A DNA stretch of 64,000 bases, taken from NCBI GenBank assembly GCA_035079385.1, contig JAVHKY010000054.1:3201501-3265500 (forward strand), given 5' to 3'. Positions within the stretch are counted from its first letter, which is position 1, and every line of letters begins with the position of its first letter. Below the pieces are notes generated by a model. That model was not told the DNA's origin and made no database searches. It worked only from the letters and a program-made list of their open reading frames with translations. This document shows positions 12,101 to 24,700 of this stretch, in pieces. Source of the DNA: Aspidiotus rigidus. Taxonomy: Eukaryota > Arthropoda > Insecta > Hemiptera > Diaspididae. Made by a program: the position numbers and the translations under genes.

Positions 12101-14417
12101 TGTGAATTGCTTCAGTTCCACTTTCAGAATTTTCCGAGTAATTTCCCTCTCCCCAGCGAAGCTGTTTCATAGATAGCTCGGACGTCAGTATTTTAAGTCC
12201 GTAGGTCGAGTGAGAGTTCTCAGTTACAAAAAAAAACAATAGACTAGTTTTATGGTTGAAAGAGAAACGTTAAACATGAAGTTATTTCAAAAGATGCCAT
12301 ACTGCAGAATGCCACGATGTAGTTGTCGAAACCTATGTACACGTAGCTCTGACCAGGTTGGGGTGAACCGCTTAAAAAACAAAACAAGTCCGCTATGGAT
12401 GATGGACGTCCACAGTAGGCAGGATCGGGCCCAGGACCTATGGAAATTCAAGTTCAAAAGTGTCACAATCGTCATAATATATTTGTACATTCTGGTTACT
12501 CTTAATTATATACAAATTTTTAATGATATAGTTAATTGAAGGAGTGAGAAAAAACTCGTAGCCCACTTGCGTCAATGGAGGCAAACGAGGAACCTGTTTT
12601 AGGAGCTTCTTGTATAGATTTTTTCAATGTGTATCTATGCTTCAAACGAGAATCGATGCATTGATACATTGATTATATATCTTCTGCCATTATACGGAGT
12701 TCAATCTCACTATTATATAACTCAATAACCCGAACTTTCTCCACCACGCCTTTTTTTGTTAAATTTAGCTCGGAAGTGAAATTTCGCCGAGTCACACTAC
12801 TTCTTTTACCTAATGGCCCTCCCATAAAACAGGCTTCCTGTATGAGTCTCTTTATCCTTGAACATAAAAAACTGAAATAAAAGAAGAGGAAATACGTCCG
12901 TAGAATATAATATTTTCGTTTTTATACTCATACGTTATAGTAAAATGACGTATGTATAAAGCTTTTGTCACTCAATATATCGTGAGGAATAATGAAACGC
13001 AATGTAAAGAAATGATGACGATGGACTCTTTGATGCTTCCTTTTCAGTCCACTGACATATCATGATAAAAATGAAAGTAATCTCTCCACTACTTGAAAAA
13101 ACATAGAATCTCTGTATGCGTAGGTCTTCGGGCGTTCGCTAACAAAATAGAAATGTCGCAATACGATTATGTATTTTATTGTCTACAACTATTAAGAGTT
13201 TCAGCTTCCTGTACAGTATTCGTAATTGATAGAATGAAGGCCAAAGGCCAAAATTTTTTCAAGTCCCTGAAGAAGGTCAAGGTCATTGATGACGTCACGA
13301 AGTGTGCCGCTTCGCGTCATTTTACGCAGATCTCTGACTGACCTCCAGCCCAAAGACATACACGTATCGAAAAGCTCACGCAGCTGCGTAAGCAACACAC
13401 GAGTTTTCATTAATCCCTGAAATTGTGCCCCGAATTTAAGAGAAAATATTTTGAGAATCAGTCATCATGAGAGACGAAAAAATTACAAGTCATTATCTAC
13501 TATCCGCAAATTTGCCAGTTTTTCAATCTCATTTTGTCGGATAGCTCCTCAACAAAATTCCAAAAGCCCCTTCTCATATAAAGGGGTACGAAGATTAAAA
13601 ATCTAACAATTAATCGGAGGATTTTTACACTTTTTTACTCCGATACACACATCAGCCTGGTAAATTTGTATTGGTACTATCCAAGAAATAAAAACTTATA
13701 CCTAAATCAAAAAGAAAGTGATAATTCTAACTTTTGAAAGGCAAATATTTTTTCGTGGTAGGATAAAAAAATATAAAATAAGTGGAATAAAATTGGTTTC
13801 ACTCAATAAATTTCGTATACTTGACATGGTTTTCATTTTATTATTATTATTATTATTGTTATTTTTTGTTCTCTTATCATTTTGCAATATTACCTACCTA
13901 TGCATTATTGTATAAACATCAGTACATCGTTTGAATCCTTGACAATGCAGTCGTGGCATTGCGAATCGTCGAGTACCGTAATTTATAAAAAATCCTTCAT
14001 AAAGACAATTGTATCATTCTTTTCAGTCCGAAGTTTTATTTCAAGATAGCAAGTATTACCCATCCTTCCTAAATTATTTCTCTCAATTCACAGAATTTTA
14101 TAGCGATTATTTAAATTATTAATTTTAAAAAACGCTACATCTATATTTAGGCATCTTCACTTACTCTGAAATGTCGTTATTCTATAATTTACCGATTCAT
14201 AACAAAGTTATCGTAGACGGGCATGCTGATATATGTCGGAATGAATTTTTTATTTACCAACCTATACGAGTATCTCTAAAATAATAATTATAACGATAAT
14301 AAAAATAATATGTTATCCACACTTACAGGTTGCAGTACTACCGGTTGTACACTTTTTGGTACCATGGTTTAATCCTACATTGAGCAAGACGAGTAAAAGG
14401 GATGTAAAAATTCTCAT
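9150..14417 (-). CDS. Secreted cysteine-rich protein, array copy A (six exons, 376 aa)
   Basis: I see six exons on the minus strand: 14417-14327, 12437-12303, 10797-10555, 9979-9770, 9683-9501 and 9421-9150. All joins have GT-AG signals and all five introns are phase 1, giving one uninterrupted 376-codon frame ending in TAA. Exon 1 encodes a clear signal peptide (MRIFTSLLLVLLNVGLNHG) and then KKCTTGSTAT. The rest is rich in Cys, Tyr and Asn: 21 cysteines in all, eight of them in the last exon (for example KDYSNCNCNSF). N-glycosylation sequons are visible (NLT and NGT in exon 3, NLS in exon 4, NAS in exon 6). There is no second hydrophobic segment or GPI-like tail, so secretion is the simplest reading. 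I do not recognise the fold or family. Two more copies follow at 21.8-31.0 and 35.5-40.2 kb. Intron 2 carries a MITE. Function is unknown; a salivary, venom, egg-coat or cuticle role would be a guess. Confidence 0.85.
11287..11681. mobile_element. 395-bp MITE in intron 2 of copy A
   Basis: Terminal inverted repeats begin GTCCAGTCAATAAAGA, and the inverted similarity extends over about 100 bp each side, including AAGATAACCCCC / GGGGGTTATCCT. TA flanks both ends. Copies B and C lack the insert (GAGAATTATAGGTTAATTAC in C), so the borders are supported by an empty site. No ORF. Probably a Tc1/mariner-class or similar TA-target MITE. Confidence 0.75.
13837..13862. repeat. ATT microsatellite in intron 1 of copy A
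   Basis: About seven ATT units. The equivalent place in copy B (near 30420-30440) has a shorter, interrupted ATT tract, as expected for a microsatellite carried by the duplication. Confidence 0.7.
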
Positions 14418-14560
14418 TTTTACGCCAAGAAAATCTGGTCGAGATCGAAGAACTGAAGGAAGAACATCCATATGTTGAGTTCAAACCTAAAAACAAGACT
14501 CGATTTGACGAAGCAAGCCTCTTATTATAATTTTCGGAAGACGATAGTAAAACTCATAAA
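14418..14560 (-). promoter_or_regulatory. Conserved 5' flank of copy A with a TATA-like motif
   Basis: The 140 bp upstream of the ATG is conserved among the three array copies (matching 30960-31100 and 40243-40380). In copy A it contains TATAATAAGAGG (minus strand, about 14530-14519), followed about 20 bases on by GTCAAATC, a weak initiator-like sequence. The TATA itself is not kept: B has GAAAATAAGAGG and C has ATGATAAGAG. The shared AATAAGAGNCTT core is therefore the better candidate element. Promoter identity is inferred from position and conservation only. Confidence 0.4.
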
Positions 14561-14898
14561 TTCTACGATAAGTTAAACGAATTTTTTATAGCCGCGACAA
14601 GTTGGTAACAAAAATATTTCCTACAGTGCTCTACATATTTTATTGACAAGGTCGTTGAGAAGAGTTGAACTTATCAGCACTGTTAAACCTATGTCGCCGA
14701 ATTTTGTAATACGCTTAAGGAAAAAGTGCAGACACGTGATGAAGTCTCATCAAATACGCAGAAAAGGAACATAAAAATCACATTTTCAAGTATTGCGAAA
14801 ATTGATGTCGGAAATAAGGAAGGGCTACAGACTACAGCACAAGGTAAAAGTAAGTGGAGTAAAATAGTTCAGGGAGTTGGTGACCTTATGGAAGTTTT

Positions 14899-15144
14899 TT
14901 ACACGGATGGAAGACATGGCAAACACAAGTGGAGGCGGCGGATACAAAAAACTATGCTATCAAATTGGCAGCAATGGCAAGAAAGGAGAGAAAATGGACT
15001 TAGAAATAGATAGGAATGAATGAGACGTATGTGACCGATTTGAAGGCGGGTGAGAATGAATTCCTTATGACGGTAGTTCTTCTTCGCAAACTTTTTAACT
15101 CGCGGCTCCCTTTTTGAAAAGGAAATTCGACGCGGAGCCCTCAA
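14899..15144 (-). mobile_element. Non-LTR ORF2 C-terminal scrap
   Basis: The minus strand reads FILTRLQIGHIRLIHSYLFL followed by CHCC, the conserved RLRIGHTRLTHSYLL...CxxC region near the end of jockey/I-type ORF2. About 80 codons are open. It lies at the 5' edge of duplication unit A, and nothing else of the element is seen. Confidence 0.6.
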
Positions 15145-15889
15145 AGATAATATATTAGAGAAATTGGAAAAAATTAAAAAATGCTCAAAAATTTAGTCCA
15201 AGAAAACGTAAAAATAAGCAGGGGCTCCGCGGAGCACAGTTTGTGAAGCGCTGGATTAGAGGAAGTTGCTAGTAAGTCGAAAATTTGGTAGAGATAGTAC
15301 TAGCATTTTATATTATTTTAAGATTGGGACAATTCTTGGAAATACGAGTACCATCACGGTTTGATAACGGTTTTCCAGAAGTTTTATGGCTGGGCTTACT
15401 CCCGCGAAAATCGTCACGGTTTTCTTGTCACGCGTAATGACGTCACCAGTAACCATGAATTACTTTGGGGAGCTGGAAAACTTTCGGTTTTGAGACTTGC
15501 GTCCTTTGTCTTCATTGTACTAAGCCTAACATGCAGTGAGCTAGGCTATACTCGATCTAGCATATAACATACTAAGAGCTTCATAAATTGTATATTCGCC
15601 ATTAAATCGTCACAGTGTTGACAACGTCATGAGTCACTTCCTTCAGAAAGGTTTAAATACTAAACTACGAAATTCTGATGAAGGAGGACCTTGCTACGAT
15701 ATCACCGTGACTAGGATGGACGTAACAAGAGTCGACACGACAGATACTCGTAGTAATCGATTCAATATGATCGATATTATTGGATCGAAGTGTAGGAAGC
15801 AAGCATATAAAACCTACACCGTGTCGCGTGTGTCTCTGAAGGAGACATGTTAGCTTCTGTACTGTGTCACGCGTTTTTTTTTTTTCTAA

Positions 15890-16320
15890 TGGATTGAATG
15901 TTTCGAAAATGTTGGCTATATCAAGTAGAATATACGTGGAAGAGATACCCTCTTGTTTACGAGAAGGGAACTTGTTTACTCTCACAGCAAGAGACTGATA
16001 TAAAGAATGATAACGGCGTCATTACTTTGTGGTTCAACACATGTTGAATACGACTCACCTTTTCGACTTTAAACGTAGGTACTAATATTTTAGGCCGCGA
16101 AAATACGAATAAAAAGATAAGATTTTCCAAGTCATGGATAGATTTTGTATATACTAATTACACTGTGAATTTTGAAAATGATCTCGACGGACTTCCCTGT
16201 GATTACAAGTCCGTTTAGAATCATGATAAGAAATGAAATCTTACGTAAACGACGAAACGTCGAGGTAATTCGTAAAAAAAATTCTTGTAACGAATAATTG
16301 GTAGCTCGACCAGTTTTCAT
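15890..16320. repeat. Spacer module M, copy 1
   Basis: Intergenic module shared with 33540-33720 and 41500-41800. Recognisable parts are GAATGTTTCGAAAATGTTGG, ACACGTTTCAAC-like and GATTACAAGTCC blocks. It always lies on the 5' side of an array gene, so it belongs to the duplicated unit. No coding potential is evident. Confidence 0.6.
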
Positions 16321-16375
16321 GTTTTTTTGACATGTTCCATGTCTTTGCTGAACAGTGAACCTTGCCCCTAATTCG

Positions 16376-19300
16376 GAAAGGCTTAAGCCGGGTAAGAGGG
16401 GGGGGGGGGGGGGGGGGGGGGAAATTGGACTTGGTCGGAAAATGTTTCAAATGTCCGTCAAAATGTTGTCCTCAATGAGAAAACTCGAAATCCAAAAAAT
16501 TGGACCCATCCGCTCACCCACATGGGCTGCAGAGTCATTTTCAGGCCTAAAATCCAAATGGCTGTATCTCAGGCAATCATGATCGCACAGCAATGAAACT
16601 TGGGGGCACTTTAGTATATGTAAACGTTCATCCATGGTATTTTTTTCAAAAAAAAACCGTTCATATTTTCTCTAGTTTCTAGCAATAACAAAACTTCAAA
16701 CTTGGATTGAAAAAAATCGGGGGGGAGGCACCTGGGGAAAATAATTCATTTGAAGCGCCATACCCTCTACTACAACATACATGAGTACCATAGTCCTCGG
16801 TGAGGTGGAACATTCCCAAAAAAATCAATATTTAATGTGGTTTTTCCATGAATAGCGGGGTGAACTACGACTGCTACCGCAATAGACCGCGAGAAATCAA
16901 TAGTCAATGTTCGAACTGAAAAATATGCACGCTTCCGTGGGATGAAATGGGAATGTTGATAGACCAAAAATATATTTGTAGTATTTCGTTTATCGATTTG
17001 GTCAATACTTACGTAAACACGTTCACCGATTAGGTGGAGTACGTTAGATTGAGAAAAATAGTTCAGAAATTCTCCAGTCGCTGGAACAGTTTGAAAATAG
17101 TAGAGAAATCCACTGTTTCAACCTGGAAAACTGCGATTTTCCATATTTCATTCATCAAATAGGTCGGTTCTTACTCAAACATGTCCGCCGAATTTGAAAA
17201 AAATGGTCAAAAAATTCTCCAGTCGCTGGAACGTTTTGGAAATAACAAATAATCGAGAAAATTCCCTTTTTCACCCTGGAGAACCGTGAGTTTTGGTACT
17301 TTGTCTATCAATTACGGCAAATCATATGTAAATACATCCGCCGAGTTGTGAAAAAATGGTAAAAAAATTCTCCAGGTTCTGGGATATCCTGGAAGTAGTA
17401 AAAACTCTAAGGTAATCAACTTTTCCAACGTGGAAAATTGTGATTTTTCATATTCTGTTTATCAATAAGGACAATTCTTGTAAATACATCCGCCGAGTTG
17501 GAAAAAAATATTCAATAAATTCTCCAGTCGCTGGAACGATCTAGAAATAGTACCAAAACCAGAACATCTACTTCTGCAACATAGAGAGCCCTGTATATTT
17601 TGGTATGTTGTTTATCAAAAAGGTCAAATCTTATGTTAATACCTCCGTCGAGTTTGGAAAAAATAGTCAATAAATTCTCCAGTTGCTGGAATAGACTGAA
17701 AATGAAAAATTGAAAATAGCTACGTTTTGGACTTGGAGAATCGTGATTTTTATATTCTATCTATCAATAAGTTCAATTTTTAAGTAAATACATCTCTACA
17801 TCGAAAAAAATAGTCAGTACATTCTCCAGACGCTTAGATAGTATGGTCGATTCTTATAAGAACACTTACGCCAAGTTTTAAAAGAATTGAAAGAAATTCT
17901 CCAGTCGTTGGGACGCTCTGAAGTATTAAAAAGTCAAAGGTACACACCCGCCACTATGATTTATGGGTTACTTTTCTCCCCTCGAGTCGCAGCGGTACAA
18001 ATTGTGTTACTGGTAGCCGTGCACTCGCTTGATGTGGAGGAATCCTTTCCCGAGATATAATAGAAGACAATCATTTCCTTTGTATTATCATGCTCATGAA
18101 TTCCAATATTTGAAGCATTTTCACCTCAACTCGAGAGTGGATTCCTGCACATCATGCAAGTGCATGCACGGCTGCTAGTAAGACAGTTTGTACCACTAAA
18201 ACTTCAGGGGAACAAAAATAAACATTCTACACTTCAAAGTAAAGGAAATGAATCTTAGGGGTGGGTGTATATCCTTGGTTTTTTACTATTTCCAGAGCGT
18301 CCTAGCGTCTGGAGAATTTATTGACTATTCTTTTCCAACTCGTAAGACGTATTAACATATAAGATTTGACTTAATTGATAGACAACATACCAAAAATCAG
18401 GGCTCTCCATATTGAGAAAGTGGATTTTCTGGACTTGGGACTATTTCTAGATCGTTCCAGCCACTGGAGAATTTTTTTATTATTTTTTCCCAACTCAGCG
18501 GATATATTTACATAAGATTTGACGTAATTGATGAACATAATACAAAAAATCACGGTCCTCCAGGGTGAAAAAGTGGATTTTATCGATTATTTGTCATTTC
18601 CAGTACGTTCCAGTGGCTGGAGAATTGTTTGACTATTTTTTTCTAACTCGGTGCACGTGTTTTCATTTTAATCGACCTAAATAATGAACACAGTACCAAA
18701 ACTCACAGCACTCTAGTGTGAAAAAGTGGATTTTCTCGATTATTTTTCATTTTCAGTACGTTCCAGTGGCTGGAGAATTTTTTACTACCTATTTTTTTCT
18801 AACTCGGTGGACGTGTTTACATTTTAATCGACCTAATGAATGAACACAATATCAAAACTCACGGCCCTCCAGTGTGAGAAAGTGAATTTTCTCGATTATT
18901 TGTCACTTCCAAAACGTTCCAGCGACTGGAGAATTTTTTGACCATTTTTCTCAAACTCGGCGGACATGGTTACGTAAGAACTGACCTATTTGATGAATGA
19001 AATATGAAAAATTGCAGTTTTCCAGGTTGAAACAGTGGATTTTTCTACTATTTTCAGACTGTTCCAGCAACTGGAGAATTTTTCAACTATTTTTTTCAAT
19101 CTAACGTGCTCCACCTAATCAGTAGACGTGTTTACATAAGAATTGATCAAATCGATAAACGAAATACTACAAATATATTTTTGGTCTATCAACATTCCCA
19201 TTTTATCCCACGGAGGAGTGCGTATTTTTCAGCCCCATTATTGACTATTGATTTCTCGCGGTCTATTGCGGTAGCAGTCATAGTTCACCCCGCTATTCAT

Positions 19301-19731
19301 GGAAAAATCGCATTAATTCATTGAATATTGATTTTTTTGGGAATGTTCCACTCACCGAGGACTATGGTACTCATGTATGTTGTAGTAGAGGGTATGGCGC
19401 TTCAAATGAATTATTTTCCCCAGGTGCCTCCCCCCCCCCGATTTTTTTTTTATTCGAGTTTGAAGTTTTGTTATTGCTGGAAACTAGGGAAAATATGAAC
19501 GTTCACATATACTAAAATGTCCCCAAGTTTCATTGCTGTGCGATCATTATTGCCTGAGATACAGCCATTTGAATTCTAGGCCTGAAAATGACTCTGCAGC
19601 CCATGTGGGTGAGCGGATAGGTCCAATTTTTTGGATTTCGAGTTTTCTCATTGGGGACAACATTTTGACGGACATTTGAAACATTTTCCATCCAAGTCCT
19701 TTCCCCCCACCTTGCCCGGCTAGAGCCTTTC
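16376..19731. mobile_element. 3.4-kb fold-back element with tandem sub-repeats in each arm
   Basis: Ends are inverted (GAAAGGCTTAAGCCGG left; reverse complement GAAAGGCTCTAGCCGG right). The two arms, about 1.6 kb each, are inverted copies around a centre near 18100 that is itself palindromic (GATGTGGAGGAATCC / GGATTCCTGCACATC). Each arm holds six or seven degenerate ~150-bp tandem units marked by TTCTCCAGTCGCTGGAA. Left-arm units lie near 17070, 17217, 17368, 17520, 17673, 17820 and 17895. A 24-base G run sits at 16398-16421. No long ORF is present. The architecture is that of Foldback elements. No convincing target-site duplication was found. Confidence 0.75.
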
Positions 19732-19859
19732 TGCGTTGATCCACCCCATCCCCATTGATGGACTTGAAAAATTTTCGACTGGTACTCGAGATGTGATTCG
19801 AAAATTTGCGAGTTGGCCCTCCCTACTTCGTTTCATGAAGTAATTTTTCCTACTTGTAC

Positions 19860-20010
19860 ATCAACTTTATACGAGGCCTATACTACATTTAGGCCTCCTT
19901 TATACTGGGCCTAGGCCATCCTTTGCTTTACTCAGTATTTATGCAGTATACTAATTTTATGCTAGACTTATACTAGATCTAGAACTTTATACTATGGGCT
20001 TATTGACATG
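19860..20010. repeat. CTAGTATAAG-type repeat, inverted orientation
   Basis: Runs of TTATACT(A/G)GGCC, CTTATACTAGATC and similar, the reverse complement of the repeat at 860-1000. It lies between the fold-back element and the Penelope remnant. Confidence 0.5.
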
Positions 20011-20118
20011 TACTCATTTGAAATTTTACGAGTTACCCCCTCCCCTCCCTGCAGTATTATACCAGGAGTTCTGTACTAGTTTATACTAGTGAAATGAAAT
20101 TGGGAATTACACGTCGGT

Positions 20119-20520
20119 GTCTCCATCCACGCCGACTCATACCATTCCAACACTCACAAAATGGCGGTCCTCATCTCAGCGATCCACCGCCTCTTACAAC
20201 TTCCACTCAACACACAAGCATTCCAAGGCGAGGTTCGGGAGATCGATAGAATTGCTCATCAACGGCCTGAAACGTCGACACTAAACAACTCATAAACCGG
20301 ATGCGCCTCCGAAAGATCCTTCCGAATCCAGAGCCTCCATGACTGCAAGAAAGAGAGAAAAAGTTAAATTGCTACGCCTCCCTTACTCAAGACTCTACCG
20401 AAAATGAGAAAAATTCCGTGTGACGAATGCGATTCAATTTACTTCGGAAAAACCGGCCGAACACTCCAAGAAAGACTTCGAGAGCACAAGGCCGTCTTCA
20501 ACTCTAAAGAAGAAAAATCG
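20119..20520 (+). mobile_element. Penelope-like retroelement remnant (RT C-terminus and GIY-YIG endonuclease)
   Basis: One frame gives HSNTHKMAVLISAIHRL then EVREIDRIA, which resembles the segment after the reverse transcriptase of Penelope-like elements. After two stops the same frame gives CDECDSIYFGKTGRTLQERL from about 20419, the conserved start of the GIY-YIG endonuclease (C-C-YxGxTxRxLxxRLxEH). The RT catalytic part is absent, so this is a dead 3' fragment. Confidence 0.7.
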
Positions 20521-21782
20521 ACGGCTTTCTTAACGAAGTTAAACGAGGAACGCAGGGAACCTGTTCTATTAATCAAATTGTGATACATATGATAGGAGGG
20601 GGTCTTGGAAAAATTTCGACTCTCAAGCTATACTGTATATGACAGGAGAGCGCGCGTAGAAAATCTTTTTTTTTCTTTTCTAAAGAATAACTTTTTACTT
20701 GTTCTTAATTTTTACTTCTGTTTATCTGCCTCCCTTCAATCACGAAACTTCCTTGCTTTAGTCTTCCTACAGCTGTACAAGTTACCAAATCTTTCCTGTT
20801 TCATAAGGAAATACACCCAAAAATTTCGTCAGTCAGAATTTGCGAAAATTCCAAACTGTGAGCTATTCGGAACACCAGAAGGATATTGAGAATATGTCAT
20901 CAATAGAGCCTTTGCAAGGTAAGTGTGATGACGGAATTCATGATGGAGTTCGAAAAGAGACTAGAAATCTAATGTTGAAGCGCAACTGAAACTCAATTGG
21001 TGCGTTTCTTTTGATTGGCATTAATGGTAAATGGACTACTGGTGGCTCATTTCCTCATAGCACAAGCCGAACTTTATACAAACAGCTCTTCATTTTATTC
21101 CGAAAAGTATCATTTGATGGTCAAAAACTAATTTCTCATCTCTCAAGTACGTCTAAGATAGAAATTTGTGTTTTCCCGTAAATAGAAAAATTATTTACAA
21201 AACAATACGATACGAGATATTCCTGATAGGTCACTGACTATATATGAGGAAGAGATTGAGGATTAAGATTTGGCTGATATCTACGAGACGACGATGATGA
21301 AGTAGAAAGTTTCATTTCTCCTTTCAAATTCCAGCACCCTAAAATAACAACAAAATTGACGTGTATTTGTATTGTATTCCAGGAAATTGTCATATATTTA
21401 AATTCGCTCGTAACGCTTGGATGTATATCTCAAGTTTATAAAAAGTTTCAAGGTTATCCAGTCTACAGCGAATACCTTTGTCATTTATTAATATTTTTGT
21501 AGGTCACGTTCGAAATGAAAATTCTGAAAATTCAATTCATCGATTCATGCTGATATCTCTCTAAAAGGAAATTCAAAAAAATCGACAACAGTTTTTCGAC
21601 CATCTGTGTTAAAATTAAGAAGTCAAAAAAGGTTCACATTAAAATATATTTTACCTAAAGTCAAAGTTACTGTGCTTGAAATTATCATGAAACCTTATTA
21701 CCTTCAATTAAATTCTGTTCCAATTGATTAAAAGAACGATGAAGTTCGACCTGAGCCCCTTCCCGTGTTTTCATTCTCAAGT

Positions 21783-24700
21783 TCAACAAATACTCAAGAA
21801 TTTCCTCATTATATCTTGTTTGAAACCAATTTCGCAATATCCGCTAGTAAATACAACGGTAATTCCTAAATTTTGTGAGGCGTACTCTGGTAGCAGGAAG
21901 TAGAGGCCGCAGAAAGTCGTGAAACTATTGCAATTGCAGTTCGAGTAATCTTTCCCATAACATTTGTCTTTGTTGAATCCTTGAGCGTATAGAGTTGAAA
22001 TGGTACAAGCTGTACTCGCATTCAGACAATTTTCAGTGTACTTATCATAACCATCTATAAGAAATATGAATAAATTATTATACAGCAGGCTACAACGTGT
22101 TATCGGTATAGAAAGCGAAATATACTGACAACTTTCAACGATTCGTGCGAGACTATTTCTTGGATCTGGCACCTCACAATAGGGAAAATTATCGTAGCGA
22201 TCGGCTGTACAATATTCAATAGTTAATGGTTCACCATTATCAGTTTGGTCGTAAACTGGACGTTCATAACAGGTTGCATACAGTCCATTATCGTCGACCA
22301 ATACTTCACCAGCTGAAAATATATTAGTGCTTGTCGTCTAAATTGAGATCACAAAATTCAATTAGACCTATACACAACACCTAGATGCATCCTTACCCAA
22401 AGGTGGGTTGCCAGCGTCATCAATTTCATAAAGCTCGACATTCTTAAGGTGCGCTAAATCCAAACTCGCTACTGGAGTTTTGAACATATAAGGAGATCTA
22501 GAAGGGCAAGAGTACTGATTCGAAGGATTAGAGCAGTCACCTTTGACTTTGATTGAAGAAAACGTATTGCACGAGAGATTTGTTTTTGTGTATATTTCTT
22601 GGTAATCTGAAATAGGTACACATCTTAATATTACACTCCTGTTTCCAAATTACGAAATACAGCGAAGTCAATATAGTGCCACAGAAGGGATCGGACGAAA
22701 TTCGGACTATAGCCAGGCTTGCACAATAAGGAGATTAGAGCAAAACTTGAAAAAATGATACGTACATTTACAAAAAGTATGCTAGAGAAACCTAAATGGG
22801 CCGAAAATTTGCCACATAGGTTCCCAAATTGTTAGTAGGTATACAGGGTGAGGCAGAAAGATGTTACCACTTAGATGGGAGTTTGCGCTAAATCTGTTGT
22901 AGCGCGAAAACGAAAAACGTTAGACGTATAGTTTAAACAAACGAATTTCGTATCTTAATTGTATCTTTAATTTGAGCCGAACCCGAAGTTTCTGCGACTT
23001 TACTGAGCTGAGTTATGGACCAAAATGTGCCGAAAATTTACCAAACCCAAAATAGAGCTTGAAAATTAATTAATTTACAGTACTGAACTGAATTTCGAAA
23101 ATTTTAATTAAATGATTGTTTCTTAAGTCCATTTAGACGGGGAAAACGAAAAAAATAGTAACAAAACCCTAAGAAGCACCAAAATGGGTTAATGAGACCA
23201 AAAAGGGTCAAAATTTCCCCAAGGTGGAAAATCGTTCAAACTTTTGAATTATAAATCAATTTTTGAGTGGAATTTCGCGCTGAGTCCGAAAAAAATGTTT
23301 AAAAAATTCTTCGAAGCACCGAAATGGGTTAATGGGCCGAAAAAGGGTCAAAATTTTGCCAAATTAGAAAATTGTTCAAATTCTTAAATTTTAATTCGAT
23401 TTTCAAGTGGAATTTCGCGCTGAGTTCGAAAAAAATGCTCACAGAGTTCTTCGGCACCACAAAAGGGGTTAATGGGCCCAAAAAGGGCCAAAATATTCCC
23501 AAATCGGAAAATCGTTCAAACTTTTGAATTGTAAATCAATTTTTGAGTGGAATTTCGCGCTGAGTCCGAAAAAAATGTTTGAAAAATTCTTCGAAGCACC
23601 GAAATCAGTTAATGGGCCGAAAAAGGGTCAAAATTTTGCCAAATTAGAAAATTGTTCAAATTCTTAAATTTTAATTCGATTTTCAAGTGGAATTTCGCGC
23701 TGAGTTCGAAAAAAATGCTCACAGAGTTCTTCGGCACCACAAAAGGGGTTAATGGGCCCAAAAAGGGCCAAAATATTCCCAAATCGGAAAATCGTTCAAA
23801 TTTTTAAATTTTAATTCGATTTTCAAGTGGAATTTCGCGCTGAGTCCAAAAAAATGCTTAAATAATAGTTCGGAGCACCAAAATGGGTTGATGGTCTCGG
23901 AGAGAATCAAAATTCCTCCAAGATAAATAATTGCGTAATCTTCAAATGTTGTTTTCAATTCCAGAGTAAATTTTTGCGCCGAGTCCAAAAAAAAAATACT
24001 GAAATGGCTCGAAAAAATCAAAAATTCTCAATCTGCAGTAAAATTGTTGATTCAGGGGATGGAAGGAATCAAGAAAAACTTTGAAGATTAGGCAATTTTT
24101 TTAGTTTTGGAGAAATGTTGACCCTTTTTGGTCCCATCAACCCATTTTGGTGTTTTGCAAGATTTCTTAACAATTTTATTCAGATTCAGCGCTAAATTTA
24201 GTCTCAGAAACGAAAAAAACTTCGGAAATGAGGCGATTCTATCATTTTGGGGAAATGTTGACTCTTTTGGGCTCATAAACCCATTTTGGTGCTTCGCAGA
24301 TTTTTTTAACAATTTTATTCAAATTCAGCACTAAATTTTATCTCAGAATCGAGAAAAACATCGAAGAATAGACGATTTTATCATTTTGGGGAAATTTTGA
24401 CCTTTTTTGGTGCTTCGCAGAATTTTTTAACAATCTTATTCAGATTCAGCGCTAAATTTTACTCCAGGATCGGTGAACACTTTAACTGCAGATTACGCGA
24501 TTTTTTCAATAGGAAAATTGTCTTTCGATAATTCACAACTTTGGGACCCCCTGCTGTGAAATTACGGCACATTTTGGTCCATAACTCGGCTCAGAGAAGT
24601 CGTAAAAACTTCGAATGTGGCTCAAATTAAAGATAAAAGTAAGATAGAAAATTCGTACATTTAAAGTATACGTCTAACGTTCTGCGTTTTCGCGCTACAA

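Larger units (their letters stand above)
8970..14900 (-). repeat. Tandem duplication unit A
   Basis: Similarity to units B and C begins about 8970, in the 3' flank, where a stretch resembling AAGAAACCAnAAAnGGTTTA is shared with 35325. It runs through all introns of the gene and past the ATG to about 14900. The match therefore covers introns and flanks, showing segmental duplication, not retrocopying. Confidence 0.75.

Noticed and set aside
12252..12539. Plus-strand 95-codon frame, repeated at 28265 and 38779
   Set aside because: Conserved in all three units, but it is the antisense of exon 2. The minus strand has splice sites and joins in frame with exons 1 and 3.
15665..15985. 106-codon minus-strand frame beside array unit A
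   Set aside because: Lies largely in spacer sequence. Module M at 33540 and 41500 does not keep the frame, and no domain is visible.
16241..16450. Proline-run and glycine-run frames near 16400
   Set aside because: Produced by the 24-base G homopolymer inside the fold-back element.
23130..24020. Regular 140-bp repeats, considered as a CRISPR array or centromeric satellite
   Set aside because: The context is a eukaryotic intron, units are contiguous without unique spacers, and the array lies inside an element with terminal inverted repeats.
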